From a virus, in the IMG/VR virus record IMGVR_UViG_3300009507_000122, positions 1 to 24,307 of that record: a stretch of DNA of 24,307 bases. The stretch is one strand, 5' to 3'. This document shows, one piece after another, positions 7,780 to 15,123 of the stretch (position 1 is the stretch's first letter; the number at the start of each line of letters is the position of its first letter). The translations under genes and the position numbers were made by a program. The notes below the pieces were generated by a model. The model saw only the letters and a list, made by a program, of their open reading frames with translations. It was not told where the DNA came from and did not search any database.

Positions 7780-8006
7780 TACTCATCCCATTCTTCGTCG
7801 TCGTCATCGACTGCATCTAGATCTAGATAATAACTAATTGCTTCGTCTAGATATGAATCTGTGCCGATAACTTCTTTAAAAGTCTCATCACTGACACCGT
7901 AGTCTGCTAATAGATCAACATACTTTTCTGCAACAAGATGTATTTGTTTCTTGTCTGTATATTCTTTAAACATTGTCCAGATATCACTAATGTGTTCTTC
8001 ATTCAT
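7779..8006 (-). CDS. Small acidic protein of unknown function between uvsX and uvsY
   Basis: 75 residues from the chosen start MNEEHISDIWTMFKEYTDKK. An upstream in-frame start at 8057 lies inside uvsX and is not used: the ATG at 8006 forms an ATGAATGA overlap with the uvsX stop and has GAGGAAG about 10 nt upstream. The first two thirds are predicted helical (HLVAEKYVDLLADYGVSDETF), and the tail is strongly acidic (DLDAVDDDDEEWDE). I do not recognise a named family. The acidic tail is DNA-mimic-like or could bind the basic UvsY or gp32 partner. Its position, wedged and translationally coupled between two recombination genes, suggests a part in recombination or in its regulation (inference). 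Confidence 0.8.
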   Translation of the reverse strand: MNEEHISDIWTMFKEYTDKKQIHLVAEKYVDLLADYGVSDETFKEVIGTDSYLDEAISYYLDLDAVDDDDEEWDE

Positions 8007-9090
8007 TTGCAGTCGCTTCCTCAATTTGATCGATAGTTGCTTCTTCGTCAACTTCATCGGTATTTACCACAGGCTTCATCTTCTCGTTATATTCCATCAT
8101 GATCTGATCAAGTTTGCCTTCTTGCATCCATGCTTTGCGATATTCAAGAACTTCTTCGCCTGCTAGATTAATATACTTGAGTCGATTGCCTTGCTTTGTC
8201 AACAAGCCTTTCTTTTCAAATAATTCAACTAGACCACTGTACGGATTCATACCAGTCTCATAAGGAATCTTAACCTGCACACCTTCAAACGGTTTTGCAT
8301 AGCGTGTCTTCATTACTTTACAACCAGCACGGATGCCCATAACTTCTGAGATTTTGTTGCCGTCTTCATCTTCTTTCAACTTCAGTTTCTTCATTGCAAC
8401 AACAATACTTGATGCATAGATAAAGCCCGAGCCACCACTAATCTTGTCATCTGGGTCAAACATATCTTGCGATGCGTATGTGTGGTTAGTACATACTAGT
8501 CCAACGTTCAATGAGCCGATCATGTTAACTGTGTTACGAACAAGTGAAGTCAATGCCTTAGGCTTACGACCCATATCACCTTTCATATCACCCTTGTTAA
8601 ACTGATCAACGTCAGTAGGTGTTAGCAACATACCTAACGAGTCAACTACAAACAATACTTTCGGACGATCTTCTTCGTCCATCGCTTTGTAGTCTGTAAT
8701 AAATGTTGAGATAGTTTTTGCTACATCATCAATCATTGACATGTTTAGCTTGAGAAGTTTCTCTGCGCTAGTGTCAACTTGTAGAGCCTGTAACCAGCTC
8801 TCATCAAGTGCGTTCTCAGAGTCAATTAGTACTACAAAGATGCCTTGATCCTGTGCGTGTTTTACAATGTTACCTGAACAGAAATATGATTTACCTGCTC
8901 CTGACTCTCCTGCAAACACAGTAACCTTACCTAGCGGAACACCTTTGTGAAAGTCTCCTGAGATAAGATAGTTTAGTGCATATGATCCTGTTGAAATCCA
9001 ATCAGTAGGATCGTTAAATCCAGTACTCATGCCTGAGATACTCTTAGTCAAGTCCTTACGAAACTTACTAACATCAAATGATTTAGCCAT
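7999..9090 (-). CDS. uvsX: UvsX RecA-like recombinase
   Basis: 363 residues. Walker A is GESGAGKS (residues 61-68), Walker B is KVLFVVDSLG (about 144-153), a following segment GMLLTPTDVDQFNKGDMKGDMG fits the DNA-binding loop 1 region, and VCTNHTYAS plus KISGGSGFIYASS match the RecA/UvsX core. T4 UvsX has 393 residues, so length is normal. It forms filaments on ssDNA for strand exchange and recombination-dependent replication, with gp32 and UvsY. The start is ATG at 9090 (MAKSFDVSKF), with AGGAG upstream. A longer reading begins at a TTG at 9123 and is unlikely. A terminator separates it from gp32, and it ends in an ATGAATGA overlap with the next gene. Confidence 0.95.
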   Translation of the reverse strand: MAKSFDVSKFRKDLTKSISGMSTGFNDPTDWISTGSYALNYLISGDFHKGVPLGKVTVFAGESGAGKSYFCSGNIVKHAQDQGIFVVLIDSENALDESWLQALQVDTSAEKLLKLNMSMIDDVAKTISTFITDYKAMDEEDRPKVLFVVDSLGMLLTPTDVDQFNKGDMKGDMGRKPKALTSLVRNTVNMIGSLNVGLVCTNHTYASQDMFDPDDKISGGSGFIYASSIVVAMKKLKLKEDEDGNKISEVMGIRAGCKVMKTRYAKPFEGVQVKIPYETGMNPYSGLVELFEKKGLLTKQGNRLKYINLAGEEVLEYRKAWMQEGKLDQIMMEYNEKMKPVVNTDEVDEEATIDQIEEATANE

Positions 9091-9126
9091 GTTTTCTCCT
9101 AAAAAGCTGTAATATGTGGGCAACTA

Positions 9127-9159
9127 AAAAGGGTTGCTATTTGTAAAAGCAACCCTTTT
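9127..9159 (-). terminator. Hairpin terminator between gp32 and uvsX
   Basis: A perfect 12-bp stem AAAAGGGTTGCT / AGCAACCCTTTT with a 9-nt loop lies just after the gp32 stop (9169). On the minus strand it is followed by a T run (the stem's own TTTT plus one T). The A-rich far arm makes it plausible in both directions. It probably makes gp32 the most abundant product of its promoter and attenuates read-through into uvsX. Confidence 0.82.
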
Positions 9160-9168
9160 AGCTTGCTA

Positions 9169-10170
9169 TTAGCCTTGACGACTTCTAATCATTGCTAGAA
9201 TGTCGCTTGCGCCGCCTGCAGGTGCTGCCTCTGCCTCTGCTGCCGGTGCTGCAATGGCTGCTTCTGCCACTTTAACATCTGCCTCAAAAGGTGCTGCTTC
9301 TGCTGCCGGTGCTACTGGTGCACTTTGACTTGTAGCAGTTGCATTAGCACTTGCTTCTTTTTGCGGATCGCCTGTACGAGCTTGCATGCCACTTGGACGG
9401 AAGTACTGTGACCAACGATCTGCATCGTATGCTTCACCGTCAACTGACGCTTCAAACATTTCTTGCATTACCTTGATTGCAGTTGCATCTGGCTTCTTAG
9501 GAAGGAAGTCTGACAAGTTAAACAAACCGTGTGTATTAATTGCAGCCATTTCTTGATCGTTCAATGGACGATCTCTACGTGCCCAATTACTTGTGCCGTA
9601 GTCTGCATAACCACCTTTACTAGTTTTGTTTAAACGGAAGTCTACACCAGCAGTATAATCTGTTGGTAATTCTTCCATGTCTGGATCCATTAATGCTGCC
9701 TTAATGATCTGGAAGATCTGTGGGCCAATAATGAATCTACGGATTGGATTCTCCGGTGCTTGGTCGTCTGCGATAGGATTATCGGTTACGAACCCTTGGA
9801 ATACGTATGAACGCTTTTTCCAATACTTACGGCCCATGTCTTCAAGACTTGCGTCTTTAAACCAACCGCGTACTTCTGCAAGGATGCCACATGATTCGCC
9901 GTACATTTCCATACAAGGAACTTGTACTTGTACTGGACGAGATGATGTATCACCCTTAACACCTGCGAACGGAAGTTTGATCATCAAACGTTCTGCCCAG
10001 AAGAAAGTGTTATCTGTGTTGCCATCTGGAAGGAAACGCATCGTTGCTGATTCGCCTTCTTTAATATTCCAAAATGGGTAAATTGGGTTTGGACCTTGAT
10101 TCTGTCCGCCGCCTGATGAGCGTGTTTCTTGCTCTTTAAGTTTAGCTCTGATTTCTGCTAATGATGCCAT
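9169..10170 (-). CDS. 32: gp32 single-stranded DNA-binding protein
   Basis: 333 residues, near the T4 length (301). Core landmarks: PIYPFWNIKEGESATMRFLP, WAERLMIKLPF, PCMEMYGESCGIL (C86, C94), then YVFQGFV, IRRFIIGPQIFQII and GTSNWARRDRPL, all typical of marine T4-like gp32. The zinc site looks reduced to two visible cysteines, compared with the T4 Cys-His-Cys-Cys set. From about residue 265 the protein turns into an Ala/Glu/Pro-rich linker with imperfect repeats of an Ala-Ala-Pro-Ala type, and ends in SDILAMIRSRQ. It coats ssDNA and recruits UvsX, UvsY and replisome parts. It has its own sigma70-type promoter, a 5' leader with a paired repeat, AGAGG before the ATG, and a terminator behind it. 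Confidence 0.94.
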   Translation of the reverse strand: MASLAEIRAKLKEQETRSSGGGQNQGPNPIYPFWNIKEGESATMRFLPDGNTDNTFFWAERLMIKLPFAGVKGDTSSRPVQVQVPCMEMYGESCGILAEVRGWFKDASLEDMGRKYWKKRSYVFQGFVTDNPIADDQAPENPIRRFIIGPQIFQIIKAALMDPDMEELPTDYTAGVDFRLNKTSKGGYADYGTSNWARRDRPLNDQEMAAINTHGLFNLSDFLPKKPDATAIKVMQEMFEASVDGEAYDADRWSQYFRPSGMQARTGDPQKEASANATATSQSAPVAPAAEAAPFEADVKVAEAAIAAPAAEAEAAPAGGASDILAMIRSRQG

Positions 10171-10195
10171 AATTATATGCCTCTTTCGTTGTTAT

Positions 10196-10246
10196 TGCCT
10201 AAATGTTGCAGCATTATTGCTACAAGTGCCTTTTAATGTTACAGCA
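10196..10246 (-). repeat. Paired direct repeat in the gp32 5' leader
   Basis: Two imperfect copies 31 bp apart: plus-strand TGCCTAAATGTTGCAGCA (10196-10213) and TGCCTTTTAATGTTACAGCA (10227-10246). Both lie between the sigma70-type promoter and the gp32 ATG, so both would be in the mRNA leader. T4 gp32 represses its own translation by binding its mRNA leader. A doubled element here is a candidate operator for that control (inference). Confidence 0.6.
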
Positions 10247-10254
10247 CAGTTATT

Positions 10255-10283
10255 ATTATATAACAGATACTGAACAATGTCAA
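10255..10283 (-). promoter_or_regulatory. Consensus sigma70-type (early) promoter of gp32
   Basis: TTGACA (10283-10278), a spacer of exactly 17 bp, then TATAAT (10260-10255), all on the minus strand. Both hexamers are perfect matches to the bacterial housekeeping consensus. The predicted start is near 10248, giving a leader of about 78 nt before the gp32 ATG. It marks the border between the late block and the replication genes, and is probably recognised by unmodified host polymerase early in infection. Confidence 0.88.
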
Positions 10284-10322
10284 GTCTTTTTTAAAGAAAA
10301 AGAAATAAAACTTATAAGTGGG

Positions 10323-12293
10323 TTAGCGTAGTCCTGCTAACTCACGAATTCTATCAAAATCGTCGTTTAGTTCGTGTGCTGTGCCTTTGCTCATCTTTAC
10401 AGGATGCATTTTGCCTGATCCTTTAGGATATTCAAACTCTGACTGATGTGCTCTAGCCGCTGCTGCCGCTGCCTGTGTAAAGTTTTCGTCTACTTCATCT
10501 TCCATCTGCTGTGGTTGTGTGCGCATTTGCCACTCGTCAAACTTTGCAGTTATTTGTTCAATAAACTCTTTAGCAGGATTAATGTACTGTTCGCCGTAGT
10601 CTTTTTCGACCATAGTTAGTACTGCTGTTTCGCCTTTTGGAAATTGTCCATTCTCACGATCAAAGTAACTAAGGATGAACTCGCCTAATGGTGTCTTTTG
10701 TTCGTTAGGATCCATACCTTCTTCTGTGTCGTCTTCGTCTTGATTAAAATCGTGTGCATCAATATACTGCATTACTGGGTACAATGTGTTTACAATTTGA
10801 TTACCAAACTTGCCATTCTTGCCTGATCCTGGCTTGGTTTCTAACTTCTTTGCTTCGCCACGTAGTGTCATCATGTCATCGATTGCTGCTTGGAACTTTG
10901 GATCTATACCTTGAAATCCGTTTGTTCTTGCTTCAATCCAAGAATACACATCCCATACATCGCTTGCATATTCATTTGCTAAGTTGCCGTCGTACTCGTC
11001 ATCGCCTGTTTCGATCTTTTTGCCTTTACCACGCAACACACCTAGTGCATCACTTGCATCTTTTGATGTCTTGATGTATGCTTCTTGTATATCGTCTTCG
11101 TTTGTATCACATTCACAAGGTGCGCAATTACATTCTTCGCACTCTTTTGCTTCTGCAAACTGACCCATCATTTCTTCAAAGCCTTGTTCTAGTGCAATCT
11201 CTTCTGGAATCTTTTCACAATCATTTACACGCTTGCCTTTATTTTTACCTGTGCCGGGTTTAGTACCGACTTTTCTGTGACCGGGCCAGCAATTGTCTGG
11301 TCCTGCTACTTCTTCTAAATCGTCTGGTCCTAGTGATTTTGCTTTAGTTGCTTCACTTACTAGATTATAAATGTATGGGAATACATCTGCTAGTTCTTCG
11401 TTGAACTGCTTAATAGTAAGTTGATCAATCCAATTTTCTGCAACGTCTGTAGGCACATCTTCCATCATTGGCTTAGCATATGCTGCAAATGTTTCTGCAT
11501 AAAACTTTGGCTTTTGCAATGACTCGATTGTTTTCTTAACTGTACTAATACGTTCTTTAACTGCGTCAACATATCCTGATAGGCTTTCTGCCATTACAGC
11601 ACTACGACCCATATAGTTGTTGAACTTGCGCAACTTGCTCATCTCTTCTGATAAGCCTACAATGTGTCCGCCGAACTCATCGTGCGGTTTGCCGCCTTCT
11701 GCTACGTGACGTGCCATTGCTCTTGCTCCACTTAGGTGCTTGAACGGATATATAAAACGCTCGCCTTCTGCACTTTCAATATAAATTTTACCAATACTGC
11801 GTGTACGCCCTGCGGCACTTTCTTGGTTAACACCTTCTGTGTGCTTAATTACAATACGTGCTTCGCCTATTTTTTGGTAACTAATTCTGCTAGTGCCATA
11901 TAGTTTTGATTCGTTCATGTTCTCGTCCTCAGGGGTTTTCGCTAAGAATTTATAGTCTCTCTTATTTAAATTTGATTTTGTGATATCTCTTACACTGTAT
12001 GTTAGCATACGTTTTTTACTAAACACACGTAATTCTTTTAGGAAATCATACCATGCTTCTTTAGTCATTTCGTCTTGATCTTCCATAAAGTCTTTACTGT
12101 ATATAACAGTTAAGCCTTCATCTTCTTCAATGCTTACACTTACTTTGCCCAAGCCATTATAGTCAAAATCAAAGAAACGAGCCATAGTTGGCTCATTTGT
12201 AACTGTTCCTTCTTCGTCACCTATAGTAACTTCTGGAAATCTTCCTCTAATCTTATTAAAAAGGTCTTCACCTATTTTGTCAAATTCTTGCAT
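10323..12293 (-). CDS. Large virion structural protein (putative), Cys-containing
   Basis: 656 residues. The N-terminal MQEFDKIGEDLFNKIRGRFP, FDFDYNGLGKVSVSI and KRMLTYSVRDITKSNL resemble proteins seen next to gp17 in marine T4-like phages, usually called structural. The middle has CWPGHRKVGTKPGTGKNKGK (335-354) ending in DCEKI, and then a Cys cluster C385, C388, C390, C393, C395 that could bind metal. The C-terminal half has Ala-rich and acidic stretches and ends FDRIRELAGLR. No enzymatic motif is seen. It follows gp17 closely, and a late box ATAAATA lies 4 nt before the ATG. The role is unproven: an internal head or neck protein would fit. Confidence is high that it is a gene, low on function. 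Confidence 0.85.
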   Translation of the reverse strand: MQEFDKIGEDLFNKIRGRFPEVTIGDEEGTVTNEPTMARFFDFDYNGLGKVSVSIEEDEGLTVIYSKDFMEDQDEMTKEAWYDFLKELRVFSKKRMLTYSVRDITKSNLNKRDYKFLAKTPEDENMNESKLYGTSRISYQKIGEARIVIKHTEGVNQESAAGRTRSIGKIYIESAEGERFIYPFKHLSGARAMARHVAEGGKPHDEFGGHIVGLSEEMSKLRKFNNYMGRSAVMAESLSGYVDAVKERISTVKKTIESLQKPKFYAETFAAYAKPMMEDVPTDVAENWIDQLTIKQFNEELADVFPYIYNLVSEATKAKSLGPDDLEEVAGPDNCWPGHRKVGTKPGTGKNKGKRVNDCEKIPEEIALEQGFEEMMGQFAEAKECEECNCAPCECDTNEDDIQEAYIKTSKDASDALGVLRGKGKKIETGDDEYDGNLANEYASDVWDVYSWIEARTNGFQGIDPKFQAAIDDMMTLRGEAKKLETKPGSGKNGKFGNQIVNTLYPVMQYIDAHDFNQDEDDTEEGMDPNEQKTPLGEFILSYFDRENGQFPKGETAVLTMVEKDYGEQYINPAKEFIEQITAKFDEWQMRTQPQQMEDEVDENFTQAAAAAARAHQSEFEYPKGSGKMHPVKMSKGTAHELNDDFDRIRELAGLR

Positions 12294-12297
12294 ATTG

Positions 12298-12304
12298 TAT
12301 TTAT
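12298..12304 (-). promoter_or_regulatory. Late-type -10 box ATAAATA 4 nt before the 656-residue gene
   Basis: Minus-strand context is ATAAATACAATATGC, with the last A of the box 4 nt before the ATG at 12293. The same TAAATACAATATG string precedes the plus-strand gene at 23099. AGGT lies 14 nt upstream of the ATG, a poor Shine-Dalgarno distance. It is a candidate late promoter giving a leaderless mRNA. Confidence 0.5.
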
Positions 12305-12312
12305 CTACCTAG

Positions 12313-13893
12313 TTAAAAGTTACTGCTTATAAAGATGGGCATAGGTGCTTCGTAATCTTCTATGTCTTCAGCTTGTGTAAATGTACTATATATTCTTGGA
12401 TCCCAATCTTTGAGTACAGCCATCATTCTTAGTGCAAGTAGTGTAGCACTAACTAAGTCATCACTACCGCCGGACTTTGCTTGATAACTACTACCTGTTG
12501 CAACAAACGCTTTAAGCTCACTAATAAGAGTCTTACTTCTAACAGTCATCTTATCATTCTCGATCATAGTTTTAAGTCTACTACATGCTGTAATCTTAGT
12601 GCCATGCGTGGTGTTAAATCCTTTGCGGAACTTTCTTACGTGCCCTTTACGCATAGGTTCACTTACAAATAGTCCTGGAATGTTTTCTTCACCAAAGTCA
12701 TTAATAACAAGTAAACATGCTTCGCCAATGCCATTGTTTTCAACACTCCAATATATACCGTTGGTGTTATTAGTTTCTTGTTCTAAGTATTTGCATATAT
12801 CTGCAAGTACTCTAATTTGTCCAGGGATAGCTGTTTGATTGTGTTGCCACTCTGCTACTTGTTCGTAACTAGGCAGTTCAAACACTTGTATAGCTGCGTT
12901 ATCGCCCCCTGTTCCCATACTAGGGTCAAGTGCTACTGCATACGTATATTGCGCTGTAGGCTTCTTATACCAGCGTGTTTGGCCCATGTTGAGCATAGGA
13001 GACACACCTTCCATTGTAGCAAGTTTTAAACTGTTGATTAGTGTTTCGTCAAATACTAGGAATTCGCAACCGTATTCACGACGGAACTTTTCTTCACCAA
13101 TACGTCCAACTTCTTCTACTTTCCATTCTTCGTCACGATCTGGATGTTCGCTCCAATGTGATATAAAGCTGTGGAAGCCGTTAGAACCTAGCTCTTGTTC
13201 ATTTCCGTGTTCGTCAAACTTATTTTCTGCTTGTTTCCAAATGGTTGCAAAGGTATCTTCATCCGAGTTTGGTGTGCTTGTAATAATAGCTCTACCACCT
13301 GTTGCTAGTGTAGGAGATATTGAAGTCCAAAATTCTTCAGCAATGTTGGGTTGCACAAATGCAAACTCGTCACAGTATAGTAACGAGATACTCATACCAC
13401 GTCCTGTATTGCCTGTTGTTGTTTGTGCTACAATACGTGAACCATTTTCAAATTCAATTGATTGTTTGTTATAACTTGTAACACCTGCACGTATATGATC
13501 AGGGCAACTTTCATACACAAAACGTATGCGTGACATAATCTCTTGTGCACCTGTGTATTTGTGTGCAGCAACTAGAATAGTTTGATCCGGTATAAACATT
13601 GCATACCATGCTAGATAGATACTAGCACATGTAGTCTTGCCTGTTTGTCTAGGCATCATATTAATATTAAAGCGGAAGTTGTGATAACTATGCATTAATC
13701 CTAGCTGATATTCGTAAGGATCATACAACAGTTTACCCTTTACAGGATGCTGAATGTAAGCAAACTTTTTAGCAAAGTACAAGTATCCTTCAACAGGATC
13801 CATACAGGATACTAAGTCTTCAACTTGCTCGTTGGTATATGTTTCTTGTCTGTTTGCCTTCTTTATTAAGACGCCGTCTAATGATGCTGCCAT
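12313..13893 (-). CDS. 17: gp17 terminase large subunit
   Basis: 526 residues; T4 gp17 has 610. ATPase domain: Walker A MPRQTGKTT (about 80-88), Walker B LLYCDEFAFV with D175/E176, and the coupling motif ITSTPN (204-209). Nuclease domain: D323 in ALDPSMGTGGD, E385 in WSVENNG, and D478/D479 in GGSDDLVSATL form the expected acidic metal site. It drives DNA packaging into the prohead and cuts concatemers, working with gp16 and the portal. It starts right after an intrinsic terminator, with only TTTCACTAAATATTAAC between the terminator's T tract and the ATG. There is no Shine-Dalgarno, and a CTAAATA late box lies 5 nt upstream. It ends 20 nt before the next gene. Confidence 0.97.
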   Translation of the reverse strand: MAASLDGVLIKKANRQETYTNEQVEDLVSCMDPVEGYLYFAKKFAYIQHPVKGKLLYDPYEYQLGLMHSYHNFRFNINMMPRQTGKTTCASIYLAWYAMFIPDQTILVAAHKYTGAQEIMSRIRFVYESCPDHIRAGVTSYNKQSIEFENGSRIVAQTTTGNTGRGMSISLLYCDEFAFVQPNIAEEFWTSISPTLATGGRAIITSTPNSDEDTFATIWKQAENKFDEHGNEQELGSNGFHSFISHWSEHPDRDEEWKVEEVGRIGEEKFRREYGCEFLVFDETLINSLKLATMEGVSPMLNMGQTRWYKKPTAQYTYAVALDPSMGTGGDNAAIQVFELPSYEQVAEWQHNQTAIPGQIRVLADICKYLEQETNNTNGIYWSVENNGIGEACLLVINDFGEENIPGLFVSEPMRKGHVRKFRKGFNTTHGTKITACSRLKTMIENDKMTVRSKTLISELKAFVATGSSYQAKSGGSDDLVSATLLALRMMAVLKDWDPRIYSTFTQAEDIEDYEAPMPIFISSNF

Positions 13894-13898
13894 GTTAA

Positions 13899-13905
13899 TA
13901 TTTAG
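13899..13905 (-). promoter_or_regulatory. Late-type -10 box (CTAAATA) 5 nt before gp17
   Basis: Minus-strand CTAAATATTAACATG: the box ends 5 nt before the ATG at 13893 and follows the terminator T tract directly. With no ribosome site in between, transcription from it would start at or near the AUG. Confidence 0.5.
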
Positions 13906-13907
13906 TG

Positions 13908-13934
13908 AAAAAAATAGCGTCCTAAGACGCTATT
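13908..13934 (-). terminator. Strong intrinsic terminator before gp17
   Basis: On the minus strand AATAGCGTC-TTAG-GACGCTATT is a 9-bp perfect stem with a 4-nt loop, followed by a run of seven T (13914-13908, the first two part of the stem). It ends the upstream structural operon 22 nt after its stop codon (13956) and isolates gp17. Confidence 0.92.
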
Positions 13935-13955
13935 GAGTTTTATATTTAAGGGGTA

Positions 13956-15119
13956 TTAATGTGAGCCGCAGCTACTTGCGTATAGTTCTTCAAACTTATC
14001 TTTCCCGCAACCAAATTTAGCACCTACTTTTTTAAGCATTTCATTTTTTGAACATCCGCTTGCGTCAAGTCTTTTCATTTCACTTTTACAGCCTGCTTCA
14101 TCAAAACTATCTTTTGTTGCAACACCTTCTTTTGTTAAAAATGCTGGCTTGTCGTCTTTGGTGCCTTTTTTACCATCTTTGCCTGCATCCATTGGCATCT
14201 TGCCTGATTTGGATTTACCTTTGGCAGGTGCTTTACCTTTGCCCTTTTTCTCCATGTGCTTTTTTAAGCCTGCTGGCATTTCACCTTCAGATAGTTTCTT
14301 TTCTTGCAAAGCTGCCATTAGTGTAGCTTTAATACTTTCAACTGACATTGGATTGTCGCCGCCGGCTGTTGCTAGGTGTGATTTCTTTTGCTTGTGTAAG
14401 TCATCGCCGTCTGGGATAACAGCACTTAAATCGCTATACTGTTCGTCTGGCTCGTTTTCATAATCGCCGCCTGCTTCTTCAACTTCGTCGTCTACTTCAT
14501 TAGTAGGCAATCCTGCAAGTCTTGCAAGCTCATTTTGGCTGTCCATATCTTTGCCTTTAACTTTGATAGTGTACGAATCTTCGCCGGACATATCTTCAGT
14601 TGCTACTTCTTCAGCAACAGCTTCACAGCCTTCGCCGCAAGCACTACATCTACCAGTTCCATCACGCTCGTCTTGAACAGGAGCACTGCAACAGTTACTT
14701 ACCATACCTTCTGCATTTTCATCACCTGCAGAATATGCTTCGTCTGTATCAATGTCATCCATTTCAGCAGCATATGATTCGTCTTCACCGCCGTCTAAAT
14801 CTGCAATAGCAGGAAGGTTCATTTTGTCATCATCGTGATCATGTTCTGGCTTGCCCATAATACCTGACAACCGTTCCATATCCATACGCGGTGACATCAA
14901 TACGTCTGCTGCTGGTGCTGCATCGCCTAGTCCTGCGTTCTTCATCATATCTAACAAATCAGCAACATGTTCTTTGCCGCTTGCATTCATTGATACGTTT
15001 ACTGTTACTGGATTACCTTTGTCCATCTCTGGTGCAGGTGGAGCCATTCCCATAGGTCCTTCGGCCATTCCACATTCTTCAATGCGGTCCATTGATTCAA
15101 TTAATTTCTTCATATTCAT
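13956..15119 (-). CDS. Putative structural protein with zinc-ribbon-like and Cys-rich C-terminal regions
   Basis: 387 residues, low-complexity and very acidic in its first half (Met/Pro-rich opening, then HDHDDD and repeated D/E runs). A Cys cluster NCCSAP...GRCSACGEGCE (C143, C144, C158, C161, C165) looks like a zinc ribbon, and ELARLAGLP follows (197-205). The middle is Lys/Gly-rich (about 286-328). The C-terminal 50 residues have four cysteines around FGCGKDKFEELYASSC. I know similar acidic and Cys-containing proteins only as virion or core proteins of marine T4-like phages. There is no catalytic motif. It has a good ribosome site, GGAGG, within the end of the preceding gene, and a terminator 22 nt behind it. 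Function unknown. Confidence 0.8.
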   Translation of the reverse strand: MNMKKLIESMDRIEECGMAEGPMGMAPPAPEMDKGNPVTVNVSMNASGKEHVADLLDMMKNAGLGDAAPAADVLMSPRMDMERLSGIMGKPEHDHDDDKMNLPAIADLDGGEDESYAAEMDDIDTDEAYSAGDENAEGMVSNCCSAPVQDERDGTGRCSACGEGCEAVAEEVATEDMSGEDSYTIKVKGKDMDSQNELARLAGLPTNEVDDEVEEAGGDYENEPDEQYSDLSAVIPDGDDLHKQKKSHLATAGGDNPMSVESIKATLMAALQEKKLSEGEMPAGLKKHMEKKGKGKAPAKGKSKSGKMPMDAGKDGKKGTKDDKPAFLTKEGVATKDSFDEAGCKSEMKRLDASGCSKNEMLKKVGAKFGCGKDKFEELYASSCGSH

Positions 15120-15123
15120 AGTT

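Noticed and set aside
8007-8057. Upstream start for the 75-residue gene
   Set aside because: It would overlap uvsX by 59 nt. The ATG at 8006 has a ribosome site and a classic ATGAATGA coupling.
9091-9123. N-terminal extension of uvsX starting at TTG 9123
   Set aside because: The ATG at 9090 has AGGAG at the right distance and gives the normal UvsX start; the extension would translate that ribosome site.
9219-9330. Repeated GGTGCTGC / GCTGCCGGTGCT units as a regulatory repeat
   Set aside because: They encode the Ala/Pro/Glu-rich linker of gp32 in frame; protein-level low complexity explains them.
9677-10081. 134-codon plus-strand open frame
   Set aside because: Antisense to the conserved gp32 core, with no supporting signals.
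10322-10342. Hairpin GTTAGC/GCTAAC across the stop of the 656-residue gene as a terminator
   Set aside because: Only 6 bp with an 8-nt loop, and the T-rich stretch begins about 10 nt later, so it is too weak to call.
12986-13474. 162-codon open frame on the plus strand
   Set aside because: It lies wholly inside gp17, has no recognisable motif or upstream signals, and its composition is that of an antisense shadow.
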